Shown piece by piece: positions 16,709 through 25,768 of a stretch of DNA of 64,000 bases; position 1 is the stretch's first letter; each line of letters begins with the position of its first letter. The notes beneath the pieces were generated by a model that saw only the letters and a list, made by a program, of their open reading frames with translations, searched no databases and had not been told where the DNA came from. The DNA is from CAIWHR01 sp963813415 (GTDB taxonomy: Bacteria; Pseudomonadota; Gammaproteobacteria; Burkholderiales; Casimicrobiaceae), in assembly GCA_963813415.1 (NCBI GenBank), contig CAWEYW010000010.1, positions 62,001-126,000 of the forward strand, read 5' to 3'. The position numbers and the translations under genes are program-made.

Positions 16709-18520
16709 ATGACCTCGACCGCCTCAGCCACTACCGCCACGGCGCAACCTTCGCCCCTGACCGCCGTGCGCATCCTGACGCGCATCCGGCGTTACGTGCG
16801 TCCGTATCGCGCGCAGATGACGTATGCCGCCATCGCATTGCTGATCGCGGCGGGGGCGGTGCTCGCGGTCGGCCAGGGGTTGCGCGGGGTCATCGACCAC
16901 GGTTTCAGCCAGCAGGATGCGGCGGCGCTCGATCGGGCCCTCGCGCTGATGCTCTCGATCGTGGTCGTCATGGCCGGCGCGACGTATGCGCGCTTCTACT
17001 TCGTCTCGTGGCTGGGCGAGCGCGTGACCGCGGACCTGCGCCGCGACGTGTTCGCGCACCTGCTGCAGATGTCGCCGGGCTTTTTCGAGCTCAAGCGGAC
17101 CGGAGACGTGATCTCGCGACTGATCAACGACACCGCCATGCTGGAGACGGTGATCGGCTCGTCGGCCTCCATGGCGATCCGCAACCTGCTGCTGCTCGTC
17201 GGTGGATTCGTGATGCTGGCGCTCACGAGTCCGAAGCTCACGCTGCTCGTGCTCCTCGGCGTGCCGGCCGTCGTGGCGCCGATCATGCTGTTCGGCCGTC
17301 GGGTGCGCCGGCTGGCACGGGCAAGCCAGGAGCGGATCGGCGACGTGGGCGCCTATCTCGACGAGTCGCTGCACGAAATCCGCACGGTGCAGGCGTACGG
17401 TCACGAGGCCGAGGACCGCCGTCAGTTCAACGCCAGGGTCGACGCCGCCTTCCAGACGGCGCTGCGCCGCATTCGCCAGCGCGCCTTGCTGGTGGCCACG
17501 GTGATGCTTCTGGTGTTCGGCGCCGTCGGCATCATTCTCTGGATCGGCGGACACGATGTCGTCAGCGGACAGCTGAGCCCGGGACAACTCTCCGCGTTCG
17601 TGTTCTACGCGATCATCGTCGCAAGCGCTGCCGGGACGATCAGCGAAGTCATCGGCGATGTGCAGCGCGCCGCGGGCGCCACGGAGCGCCTGTTCGATCT
17701 GCTCGCCGCGCGGGCCGATGTTCCTGTCGTCGCCGAGCCCGCAGCGATGCCTTCACCGCCGCCCGGCACGGTGGCGCTCGAAAACGTCACCTTTCATTAC
17801 GTGTCGCGGCCTGACATTGCCGCGCTCGATGCCTTCTCGCTGTCGGTTCGAGCCGGTGAAAAGCTGGCTCTCGTCGGGCCGTCGGGCGCAGGCAAGACGA
17901 CGGTGTTCCAGTTGCTGCTGCGCTTCTATGATCCACAAAAGGGCGTCGTGCGTGTCGATGGTGTCGACGTGCGTTGCGCCGACCCTGGTGCGGTGCGCGC
18001 GCGTCTCGCGCTGGTGCCGCAGGATCCCGTGATCTTCGCTGCCAACGTTATCGACAACGTGCGATATGGCCGGCCGGCAGCCTCCGTCGAGGAGGTACGT
18101 GCCGCGTGCGAAGCCGCCCACGCGGCGGAGTTCATCCAGGAGCTGCCGCATGGCTACGACAGCTTTCTCGGCGAGCGGGGGGTGCGCCTTTCCGGTGGCC
18201 AGCGACAGCGGTTGGCCATCGCGCGGGCGATTCTTGCGGATCGTCCCATCCTGTTGCTCGACGAGGCGACGAGCGCACTCGACGCCGAAAGCGAGCGCGC
18301 GGTGCAGCAAGGGTTGCAGCGCCTCATGGCGGGACGGACCGTGGTGATGATCGCCCACCGGCTGGCGACGGTGCGCAATGCGGACCGGATTGCCGTGCTC
18401 GAGCGCGGCCGGCTCGTGGCAGTCGGCAATCACGGGGAACTGTTGCGCGACAGCCCCCTCTACGCAAGGCTGGCGGCGCTGCAGTTCACCGATGCCGCCG
18501 CAGCGCGGGTCGAGCCATGA
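16709..18520 (+). CDS. MsbA-like ABC exporter (fused permease-ATPase)
   Basis: ABC half-transporter of 603 residues that works as a homodimer in the inner membrane. Residues about 30-330 are the six-helix exporter domain (with RLINDTAMLETVIG and DESLHEIRTVQAYGHE as coupling regions). Residues about 355-595 are the ATPase: Walker A LVGPSGAGKTTVF, Q-loop LVPQDPVIFAANV, signature LSGGQRQRL, Walker B ILLLDEATSALD and H-loop IAHRLATV. The family includes lipid A flippase MsbA and multidrug exporters; sequence alone does not choose. It ends 63 bp before uvrB. Confidence 0.9.
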   Translation: MTSTASATTATAQPSPLTAVRILTRIRRYVRPYRAQMTYAAIALLIAAGAVLAVGQGLRGVIDHGFSQQDAAALDRALALMLSIVVVMAGATYARFYFVSWLGERVTADLRRDVFAHLLQMSPGFFELKRTGDVISRLINDTAMLETVIGSSASMAIRNLLLLVGGFVMLALTSPKLTLLVLLGVPAVVAPIMLFGRRVRRLARASQERIGDVGAYLDESLHEIRTVQAYGHEAEDRRQFNARVDAAFQTALRRIRQRALLVATVMLLVFGAVGIILWIGGHDVVSGQLSPGQLSAFVFYAIIVASAAGTISEVIGDVQRAAGATERLFDLLAARADVPVVAEPAAMPSPPPGTVALENVTFHYVSRPDIAALDAFSLSVRAGEKLALVGPSGAGKTTVFQLLLRFYDPQKGVVRVDGVDVRCADPGAVRARLALVPQDPVIFAANVIDNVRYGRPAASVEEVRAACEAAHAAEFIQELPHGYDSFLGERGVRLSGGQRQRLAIARAILADRPILLLDEATSALDAESERAVQQGLQRLMAGRTVVMIAHRLATVRNADRIAVLERGRLVAVGNHGELLRDSPLYARLAALQFTDAAAARVEP

Positions 18521-18583
18521 AGCTCTTCCGCCGAGGGGTCCGAAAAGAGTAAAATACTCGGTTCCCCTGCACTCGCGTAACCG

Positions 18584-20614
18584 ATGATCACGTACCCCAA
18601 CAGCCCTTACGAACTGCACCAGCCGTTCCCGCCAGCCGGCGACCAGCCCGAGGCAATCACGAAGCTGATCGAAGGCCTCGACGACGGGCTCTCGTTCCAG
18701 ACGCTTCTCGGCGTGACGGGGTCCGGCAAGACGTTCACGATGGCCAATGTGATCGCCCGCACCGGGCGGCCGGCGCTCGTGCTCGCGCCCAACAAGACGC
18801 TCGCCGCGCAGCTCTATTCGGAGTTCCGCGAGTTCTTCCCCAACAACGCGGTGGAGTACTTCGTCTCCTATTACGACTATTACCAGCCGGAAGCGTATGT
18901 TCCGTCGCGCGACCTCTACATCGAGAAGGATTCCTCGATCAACGAGCACATCGAGCAGATGCGCCTGTCGGCGACCAAGGCGATTCTCGAGCGGCCCGAT
19001 TGCATCATCGTTGCGACGGTGTCCGCCATCTACGGCATCGGCGATCCGTCGGAATACCACTCGATGATCTTGCACGTGAAGGAGGGCGACCGCCTGCCGC
19101 CGCGCGACGCCATCAAGCGGCTCACGGAGATGCAATACGCGCGCAACGACGCGGATTTCCGGCGCGGGACGTTTCGTGTGCGCGGCGATGTGCTCGATGT
19201 CTTCCCCGCGGAGCATGCGGAGAATGCCGTGCGCCTGTCATTCTTCGACGACGAGATCGAATCACTGCAGCTGTTCGACCCGCTGACCGGCCACATCAAG
19301 CAGCGGATCGGCCGGTTCACCGTGTTCCCTTCCAGCCACTATGTGACGGGCCGGCAGAAAGTGCTCGACGCGATCGAGGGCGTGAAGCAGGAGCTGGTCG
19401 TCCAGAAGGAGTTCTTCGTCTCGCAGATGAAGCTCATCGAAGCCCAGCGCATCGAGCAGCGCACACGCTTCGACCTCGAGATGATGGCCGAGATCGGCTT
19501 TTGCAAAGGCATCGAAAACTATTCCCGTCATCTCTCCGGCCGCAAGCCCGGCGAACCGCCGCCCACGCTCATCGATTACCTGCCGCCGCGCTCGCTCATG
19601 TTCATCGACGAGAGTCATGTGACCGTTCCCCAGGTCGGCGGCATGTACAAGGGTGACCGCGCGCGTAAGGAGAACCTCGTCAACTACGGGTTCCGGCTGC
19701 CGTCGGCGCTCGACAACCGGCCGCTGCGCTTCGACGAGTTCGAGCGCCTGCTGCCGCAAACCATCTTCGTTTCGGCAACCCCGGCCGATTACGAGCACAA
19801 GCACTCCGGCCAAGTGGTCGAGCAGCTGGTGCGTCCGACGGGTCTCATCGACCCGGTGCTCGAGGTCCGGCCCGCGCAAACCCAGGTGGACGATCTGCTC
19901 TCGGAAATCAAGATCCGCGTTGACATCGGTGAGCGGGTGTTGGTGACCACGCTGACCAAGCGCATGGCCGAGGACCTGACGGATTACCTCGCTGAGCATG
20001 GCGTGAACGTGCGCTACCTGCATTCGGACATCGACACCGTCGAGCGGGTCGAGATCATCCGTGACCTGCGCCTGGGCGAGTTCGACGTGCTGGTCGGCAT
20101 CAATCTGTTGCGCGAGGGCCTCGACATTCCGGAGGTGTCGCTCGTGGCGATCCTGGATGCCGACAAAGAGGGCTTCCTGCGTTCCGGGCGCTCGCTGATC
20201 CAGACGATCGGCCGCGCCGCGCGGCACATCAACGGCATGGCGATCCTCTACGCCGACAAGATGACCGATTCGATGACGGCGGCGATCGGCGAGACCGACC
20301 GGCGGCGCGCGCGCCAGCTCGCGTGGAACGAGAAGATGGGTATCACGCCCATCGGCGTGCAAAAGCGCATCAAGGACCTCATTGACGGCGTATATAACGT
20401 CGACGAAGGCCGCAAGCAGTTCAAGGCGGCGCAGGCGCAGGCGAAGTACGGTTCCATGCCCGAGAAGGACATGGAAAAGGAACTCAAGCGCGTCGAGAAG
20501 GACATGCTGGACGCTGCGCGCAATCTCGAGTTCGAGCGTGCTGCGGAGCTGCGCGACCGGTTGTACACGTTGCGTGAGGCGATGTTCGGTGTGGCCCTGC
20601 CGACCGAAACCTGA
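18584..20614 (+). CDS. uvrB: UvrABC excinuclease subunit B
   Basis: DNA damage-recognition helicase-like subunit of nucleotide excision repair, 676 residues, full length. Walker A GVTGSGKT is at residues 43-50, the beta-hairpin region VEYFVSYYDYYQPEAYVP follows at about 90, then FIDESHVTVPQVGGMYKGDR, helicase motif VGINLLREGLDIPEV, QTIGRAARHING, and the C-terminal UVR motif region (EKELKRVEKDMLDAARNLEF). It loads with UvrA, then recruits UvrC. A TAAAAT box at 18,550-18,555 could be the -10 of its promoter; no clear -35 and no LexA box of the CTGT-N8-ACAG type is visible. The phosphatase gene follows 28 bases downstream. Confidence 0.97.
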   Translation: MITYPNSPYELHQPFPPAGDQPEAITKLIEGLDDGLSFQTLLGVTGSGKTFTMANVIARTGRPALVLAPNKTLAAQLYSEFREFFPNNAVEYFVSYYDYYQPEAYVPSRDLYIEKDSSINEHIEQMRLSATKAILERPDCIIVATVSAIYGIGDPSEYHSMILHVKEGDRLPPRDAIKRLTEMQYARNDADFRRGTFRVRGDVLDVFPAEHAENAVRLSFFDDEIESLQLFDPLTGHIKQRIGRFTVFPSSHYVTGRQKVLDAIEGVKQELVVQKEFFVSQMKLIEAQRIEQRTRFDLEMMAEIGFCKGIENYSRHLSGRKPGEPPPTLIDYLPPRSLMFIDESHVTVPQVGGMYKGDRARKENLVNYGFRLPSALDNRPLRFDEFERLLPQTIFVSATPADYEHKHSGQVVEQLVRPTGLIDPVLEVRPAQTQVDDLLSEIKIRVDIGERVLVTTLTKRMAEDLTDYLAEHGVNVRYLHSDIDTVERVEIIRDLRLGEFDVLVGINLLREGLDIPEVSLVAILDADKEGFLRSGRSLIQTIGRAARHINGMAILYADKMTDSMTAAIGETDRRRARQLAWNEKMGITPIGVQKRIKDLIDGVYNVDEGRKQFKAAQAQAKYGSMPEKDMEKELKRVEKDMLDAARNLEFERAAELRDRLYTLREAMFGVALPTET

Positions 20615-20642
20615 TGCACGTCCCGAACGCCGCTGCCTGAAG

Positions 20643-21176
20643 ATGTTCCGACCGAGCAATCTCGTCATCCCGCCCGAGCGCAGCGTGCTGTTCGTCTGCA
20701 TGGGCAATATCTGTCGGTCGCCGACGGCCGAAGGCGTGTTTCGTACCACGGCCGAGCGGGCCGGCTTCGCCGGTTCGCTCCTGATCGACTCGGCGGGAAC
20801 GGGCAACTGGCACGTCGGCGAGCCGCCCGATCGGCGAGCGATCGCCGCGGCGCAGCGGCGCGGCTACGATCTGACCCGCCTGCGCGCGCGCCAGGTCTCG
20901 GCCGACGATTTCCTGCGCTTCGGCTGGATCTTCGCCATGGACGAGGACAACCTCACGGTACTGAGCGGACTGCGACCGGACGAGCATGCGGGACACGTCG
21001 GCCTGTTCCTCGACCTGCTGCCGCATGCGGACTTGCGTGAAGTGCCCGATCCGTACTACGGCAATGCGGACGGCTTCGAGCGGGTACTCGATCTCATCGA
21101 GCAGGCTAGCGAGGCGTTGATCGGGCGGCTCAGTGCGCAGCTTTCCGGCGCCGGCCCCGGTGCCGCGGGGCGCTGA
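20643..21176 (+). CDS. Low-molecular-weight protein-tyrosine phosphatase
   Basis: Cysteine-dependent phosphatase of 177 residues. The P-loop CMGNICRSPTAEG (C-x5-R-S) is at about residues 19-31, and the general-acid loop VPDPYYG is near residue 138, both diagnostic. In betaproteobacteria this gene commonly follows uvrB and precedes rne, as here; where studied the family acts on phosphotyrosine of envelope-polysaccharide kinases, but no such kinase is in view. The ATG at 20,643 lies 28 bases after the uvrB stop. The last ~12 residues are Gly/Ala-rich and poorly conserved. Confidence 0.92.
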   Translation: MFRPSNLVIPPERSVLFVCMGNICRSPTAEGVFRTTAERAGFAGSLLIDSAGTGNWHVGEPPDRRAIAAAQRRGYDLTRLRARQVSADDFLRFGWIFAMDEDNLTVLSGLRPDEHAGHVGLFLDLLPHADLREVPDPYYGNADGFERVLDLIEQASEALIGRLSAQLSGAGPGAAGR

Positions 21177-21192
21177 CCGGGCGGCGCAATAA

Positions 21193-21224
21193 AAAGGCCG
21201 CCGCGTCACTGCGGCGGCCCTTTG
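21193..21224 (-). terminator. Rho-independent terminator of rne (possibly bidirectional)
   Basis: Stem GGCCGCCGC (21,196-21,204) and GCGGCGGCC (21,211-21,219) with a 6-base loop; in the rne direction the stem is followed by TTTTT. It is flanked by a further inverted repeat, GCGCAATAAA (21,184-21,193) and TTTATTGCGC (21,236-21,245), which includes the rne stop codon. Convergent phosphatase and rne transcripts can both end here. Confidence 0.8.
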
Positions 21225-21236
21225 CCGAACCCGGCT

Positions 21237-24155
21237 TTATTGCGCTGGCGGTGATTCGCCGGGTCGCGTTTCCACCATCTGTAGCGGCTCATCCGGAACC
21301 TGAGGGCGTGGCGGGCGCACCCGCCGTGAGCCCGCTGGTCGCTCGGGCTCCGGTTCCGGCGCCGGCGCGGCGTGCCGCGTCTCGACCAGTTCCAGCCCCG
21401 TCTCGGGTGGGAGCGTGAACATGAACGGCGGCGGTTCGGGCGGCGCGCTCGGCGCCGTGGTGCGCGACTCGCGCTGCGGCTCGTACGCGGGAGCTTCGAT
21501 GGGCGCGGGCTCCGATCGCAGCGCTGGTGCCTCTGCAGTGCGCTGCTCGGTCGGGCGCTCGAGCGGGGCCTCCGTCGCAGGTGCTTGATCCACCGATTGC
21601 GGGGTCCAGGCCTCCATCGGGACCGGCACGGATTGCGTGTCGGCAATACCGGCTTGCATGGGAGCAAGGTCTGGCTTGGTTGGCCCCGGAGGTAGCGAGG
21701 TGACCGGCAGGCCGGTATCCGTCACCGCGGTTACAGCCGGCATCGTGGACTCCAGTTCCCCTTCCGCGGGGGGGTGCTGCGGTGCCGCCTGACCTTCACC
21801 CATTTCCGGGCGCGGCGGTCGGTCGTTGCCCCGGCGACGGCGATCCCGGCGACCGCGACCTCCACCCTGACCCTCGCGTGCATCGGATCGCTGTTGCGCC
21901 TCGGGGGTACCCGCACCGCCTTGCTCCAGGAACGCTGCGTTCTCGGCAGGGACGCGTGGCTCTTTGGGCGGCCGCGGTTCACGCGGCGGGCCGGCTTTTG
22001 CTTCGCGCGGTTCGCGGGCCTCCCGCGGTTCGCGCGCTTCCCGCGGCTCGCGTTGTTCCCGCGGTTCGCGCTGCTCGCGTGGCTGGCGCCCATTCTCGCG
22101 AACGTCGGCACGCTGGCCGTCCCGCCGTGGACCTTGCCCGGATTGTGTCGACGCGGAGCGCGCCGCCGCCGGCTCGCGGTTCGCAGCCGTGCGTTCCGCG
22201 GCATCGCCACGAGGTTCGTTGCGGCGCTGCCGGTTGTCCTGCCCACCGCGCGTGTCACGCCGGGCGCCGCCCGCCACGTCGCGGGTGTCCTTGCCGTGCG
22301 GCCGCGGCGGCCGCAGGTCACGGGTGCGGGTCTCGGGACGCGTTTCGCGCGTCTCCCGACTTTCGCGCGACGCCGCGCCGGCTGGCGGCGGAATTACTGC
22401 AGGCGCCTGCTGCCGGAACCAGCCGAGCACCTTGTTCAGCCAGCCGCCATGGTCGTGTCCCGCCGGTTGCGCGGCGGGTTGCGGCGCGGCGGGTTGCGGC
22501 GCGACGGGCTCGGCGCGTACCGGTGCCGGCTGCGATGGCGTGATGCCCTTGACCACCGCTTCCTGGCGTGGCTCGCGTGCCTCTTCCTTGATCTGCTGCG
22601 CGATGTCCGGCTCTTCGGGACGTTCGACCAGATTGAACGAGGCGGCCATCGGCTCGCCCTGGTTGAGATCCTCGTGGCGCAACCGCTGTACTGCGTAATT
22701 CGGCGTCTCGAGGTGCCGGTTCGGCACGAGCAGCACGTTCACCTTGAACCTGGTCTCGATCGAGAGCACCTCGTTGCGCTTCTCGTTCAGCAGGAAAGTC
22801 GCAACGTCGATGGGCACCTGCGCGACGATCTGCGCCGTGTTCTCCTTCATCGCCTCTTCCTGCAGGATCCGCAGGATATGCAGCGCCGAGGATTCCGTGC
22901 CGCGGATGTGCCCGATGCCGTGGCAGCGCGGGCAAGGGATGTAGACGGATTCTGCGAGCGCAGGCCGCAGGCGTTGCCGCGACAGCTCCATCAGCCCGAA
23001 CCGCGAGATCTTGCCAAGCTGCACGCGCGCGCGGTCGTAGCGCAGGGCGTCCTTGATGCGGGTCTCGACCTCGCGCTGGTTTTTCGCGCTCTCCATGTCG
23101 ATGAAGTCGATGACGATCAAGCCACCGAGGTCCCGCAGCCTCAGCTGGCGGGCGATTTCCTCCGCGGCCTCGAGATTCGTGTTGAACGCCGTGGCCTCGA
23201 TATCGGCGCCCTTGGTCGCGCGCGCGGAGTTGACGTCCACCGAGACCAGCGCCTCGGTGTGGTCGATCACGATCGCCCCGCCCGACGGCAGAGGCACCTG
23301 TCGTGCGTACGCCGTCTCGATCTGGTGCTCGATCTGGAAGCGCGAGAAGAGCGGAACGTCGTCCTTGTATAGCTTCACGCGGTGCACCATGTTGGGCATC
23401 ACGTGACTCATGAACTGCTCGGCCTGCTCGTAGATCGCCTCGGTATCGATGAGGATCTCGCCGATGTCGGGATGGAAGTAATCCCGGATGGCGCGGATGA
23501 CGAGGCTGGACTCCTGGTAGATCAGGAATGCACCGCTCTGGAGCTTGGCTGCATCCTCGACCGCCCGCCAGAGTTGCAGCAGGTAGTTGAGGTCCCACTG
23601 CAGCTCCTCGGTCGTGCGGCCGATGCCCGCGGTGCGCGCGATGACGCTCATTCCCGGCGGTACCTCGAGCGCAGCGATGGCATCGCGCAACTCGTTGCGC
23701 TCTTCGCCCTCGATGCGCCGCGACACGCCACCGCCGCGGGGATTGTTCGGCATCAGGACGAGGTAGCGTCCTGCGAGCGAGATGTACGTGGTGAGTGCGG
23801 CGCCCTTGTTGCCGCGTTCGTCCTTGTCGACCTGGACGATGAGCTCCATGCCGTCGCGGAGCTGATCCTGCATGCGGCCGCGACCGCCCTCGCCATCCTC
23901 CTCGCCGCCGCGACTGCCCTTGACCTGCTGGCGGGAGATCTCCTTGAACGGCAGGAAACCGTGGCGGTCAGTGCCGTAATCGACGAAACAGGCTTCGAGA
24001 CTCGGCTCGATGCGGGTGATGACCGCCTTGTAGATGTTGCTCTTGCGTTGTTCCTTGCTGGCGGATTCGATGTCGAGGTCGATGAGCTTCTGACCGTCGA
24101 CGATCGCCACCCGTAGTTCCTCCGCCTGGGTGGCGTTGAACAGCATGCGCTTCAT
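21237..24155 (-). CDS. rne: Ribonuclease E
   Basis: Endoribonuclease E, core of the RNA degradosome and of rRNA/tRNA processing; 972 residues. Residues about 1-125 are the S1/RNase H-like N-terminus (MKRMLFNATQAEELRVAIVD). The 5'-sensor and DNase I-like catalytic parts follow, with the metal-binding aspartates in SVDVNSARATKG and LIVIDFIDME, and the zinc-link CPRCHGIGHI about residue 405. From about residue 540 the protein is a disordered, Arg/Pro/Glu-rich tail including a tandem repeat (see 22,001) that should bind RNA or degradosome partners. The conserved start leaves a ~620-bp leader region shared with the divergent rluC, as in other proteobacteria where rne autoregulates through its long 5' UTR. 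Confidence 0.96.
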   Translation of the reverse strand: MKRMLFNATQAEELRVAIVDGQKLIDLDIESASKEQRKSNIYKAVITRIEPSLEACFVDYGTDRHGFLPFKEISRQQVKGSRGGEEDGEGGRGRMQDQLRDGMELIVQVDKDERGNKGAALTTYISLAGRYLVLMPNNPRGGGVSRRIEGEERNELRDAIAALEVPPGMSVIARTAGIGRTTEELQWDLNYLLQLWRAVEDAAKLQSGAFLIYQESSLVIRAIRDYFHPDIGEILIDTEAIYEQAEQFMSHVMPNMVHRVKLYKDDVPLFSRFQIEHQIETAYARQVPLPSGGAIVIDHTEALVSVDVNSARATKGADIEATAFNTNLEAAEEIARQLRLRDLGGLIVIDFIDMESAKNQREVETRIKDALRYDRARVQLGKISRFGLMELSRQRLRPALAESVYIPCPRCHGIGHIRGTESSALHILRILQEEAMKENTAQIVAQVPIDVATFLLNEKRNEVLSIETRFKVNVLLVPNRHLETPNYAVQRLRHEDLNQGEPMAASFNLVERPEEPDIAQQIKEEAREPRQEAVVKGITPSQPAPVRAEPVAPQPAAPQPAAQPAGHDHGGWLNKVLGWFRQQAPAVIPPPAGAASRESRETRETRPETRTRDLRPPRPHGKDTRDVAGGARRDTRGGQDNRQRRNEPRGDAAERTAANREPAAARSASTQSGQGPRRDGQRADVRENGRQPREQREPREQREPREAREPREAREPREAKAGPPREPRPPKEPRVPAENAAFLEQGGAGTPEAQQRSDAREGQGGGRGRRDRRRRGNDRPPRPEMGEGQAAPQHPPAEGELESTMPAVTAVTDTGLPVTSLPPGPTKPDLAPMQAGIADTQSVPVPMEAWTPQSVDQAPATEAPLERPTEQRTAEAPALRSEPAPIEAPAYEPQRESRTTAPSAPPEPPPFMFTLPPETGLELVETRHAAPAPEPEPERPAGSRRVRPPRPQVPDEPLQMVETRPGESPPAQ
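22001..22085 (-). repeat. 18-bp tandem repeat in the rne tail
   Basis: About 4.6 copies of an 18-bp unit encode repeats of the hexapeptide REPREQ/REPREA in the disordered C-terminal half of RNase E. Copies differ mainly at third positions, so selection seems to hold the peptide. Copy number in such repeats usually varies between strains. Confidence 0.85.
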
Positions 24156-24775
24156 AGCGTTTTATCCCGGCGCAGCTTCCCTTGGGGCCGGGCAGGGGCG
24201 GACGAAGCGGTGCCGCGCGATGGCGCGGCGCAACGCTAGTGGGCGGCGGACGCGAGGCGAATCCAGGCCGCAGGTACGCATTGCAGCACCGTGCAGAGGC
24301 GGGCGATGGTGGCTGAATGGCTCACCATGCCGGACCCCGCACGCCGCAAGGCGATGGCACTACGCAGGCTGTGGAATTCGAGGTTGCGTTCAAGCGGTCA
24401 TGATCCTGGTCGCGTGGAATGAGCCATAGCATCGAGCCTGGCCACGCCACCAGAGATGAGAATGTCGTCGCTGATTTGCGCCGCGCAATGCGCCGCTTCA
24501 ATCGGCCACCGGCCGGCTGCGGAGAATGCGCTCTTCATTTAACATCCCTACTTTTCCGGGGCGCAACGCCCGGACGGTGAGTGGATTTAACCGGCGGCCG
24601 GAGTGACGAGGTTGCCGACCTTGCCCCGCAACGCAGGGCCTTCGCCCCGGCGGCGGTGTCACCAGGATGTCCGAATGTGCGGAAGATCGAGGTTGCCACG
24701 CGCGCGGACGTTCGCCAGCAATATCGCGTGGCCCGACCGCTGCCAAAGCGGGCTGCTGGTAACAATTATAAGCAA
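24156..24775. other. Long rne-rluC divergent intergenic region
   Basis: About 620 bp separate the start of rne (leftward) from rluC (rightward). I find no convincing gene. On the minus strand TTGCGC and TTAAAT, 18 bp apart around 24,535-24,570, could serve as a weak promoter giving an rne leader of roughly 370 nt, similar in length to the autoregulatory rne 5' UTR of enterobacteria; this is a weak match. AATTATAAG just before rluC could be part of its promoter. Confidence 0.4.
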
Positions 24776-25768
24776 ATGAAGGATTTAAGCAAGGACGTCG
24801 TCAATCGCCTGACCGTAGGGGAGGACGGCGACGGGCAGCGCCTGGACAACTATCTCGTCAAGACGTTGAAGGGAGTTCCGAAGAGCCATATCTATCGAAT
24901 CGTGCGCAGCGGCGAGGTGCGGGTCAATCGCGGCAGGGCGAGCCCTGATCTCCGGCTTGCGTGCGGCGACGAGCTGCGGATTCCTCCCATTCGCGCCGGG
25001 ACGCGATCCGCCCTGCGCTCAGCGGAGGCGACACCGCGCCTGCGGCAAGCGCCACCGCGCGACGGGGCCCTGCGAGTGCTTTACGAGGACGACGCGCTGG
25101 TGGCCCTCGACAAGCCGGCTGGCGTGGCCGTGCACGGGGGCAGCGGCATTTCCTTTGGCATGATCGAGCGGCTGCGCCGCGCGCGTCCGGAGGCCCCCTT
25201 CCTCGAACTGGTGCATCGACTGGACCGCGGCACGTCGGGAATTCTGCTGGTCGCCAAGAAGCGCGCGGCGCTCACCGGCCTGCATGCGCAATTGCGCGAC
25301 GGTGCCGTCGACAAGCGCTACCTGGTGCTGGTGCGCGGCAAGTGGCGCGATGCCTTGCGTGTCGTAGACCTGCCGCTGGAGAGCACGACTGGCGCCGGCG
25401 AGCGCCGGGTTCGGGTAGGGCGCTCAGGACGGACGGCGGTGACGGTGTTTCGTTTGCGGCGGCGCTGGCCGGATGCGCAGCCACCTGTCTCCCTGCTCGA
25501 GGCCGAATTGAAAACCGGCCGGACGCACCAGATCAGGGTTCACCTGACGCATCTCGGGTTTCCACTTGCCGGCGACGACAAGTATGGCGACTTCGGTTGG
25601 AACCGGGAGCTGGCACGAGAGGGTCTCAAACGAATGTTCCTGCACGCGGCCACCATGACGTTCATGCATCCGGTGACGCGCGAAAAGGTCGCGCTTGAAT
25701 CGCCGCTTCCCGATGACCTTGCCGGCTTCCTGGCGCGTCTGGAATCCACGCAAGGAGTATCGCCATGA
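24776..25768 (+). CDS. rluC: 23S rRNA pseudouridine synthase, RluC-type
   Basis: RluA-family pseudouridine synthase, 330 residues, predicted to modify 23S rRNA uridines (955/2504/2580 in E. coli numbering). It has an N-terminal S4 RNA-binding domain (QRLDNYLVKTLKGVPKSHIY) and the catalytic motif HRLDRGTSGILLVAK with the essential Asp at about residue 152. LKTGRTHQIRVHL follows near 255 and LAGDDKYGD near 270. Divergence from rne is the conserved context that identifies RluC rather than RluD. The ATG at 24,776 starts the family-standard N-terminus; no strong ribosome binding site is seen. The stop overlaps the next ATG. Confidence 0.92.
   Translation: MKDLSKDVVNRLTVGEDGDGQRLDNYLVKTLKGVPKSHIYRIVRSGEVRVNRGRASPDLRLACGDELRIPPIRAGTRSALRSAEATPRLRQAPPRDGALRVLYEDDALVALDKPAGVAVHGGSGISFGMIERLRRARPEAPFLELVHRLDRGTSGILLVAKKRAALTGLHAQLRDGAVDKRYLVLVRGKWRDALRVVDLPLESTTGAGERRVRVGRSGRTAVTVFRLRRRWPDAQPPVSLLEAELKTGRTHQIRVHLTHLGFPLAGDDKYGDFGWNRELAREGLKRMFLHAATMTFMHPVTREKVALESPLPDDLAGFLARLESTQGVSP

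Noticed and set aside
22001..22085. Regular repeats that could suggest CRISPR
   Set aside because: The 18-bp units are contiguous without spacers, lie inside rne and encode a peptide repeat; no cas genes are present.
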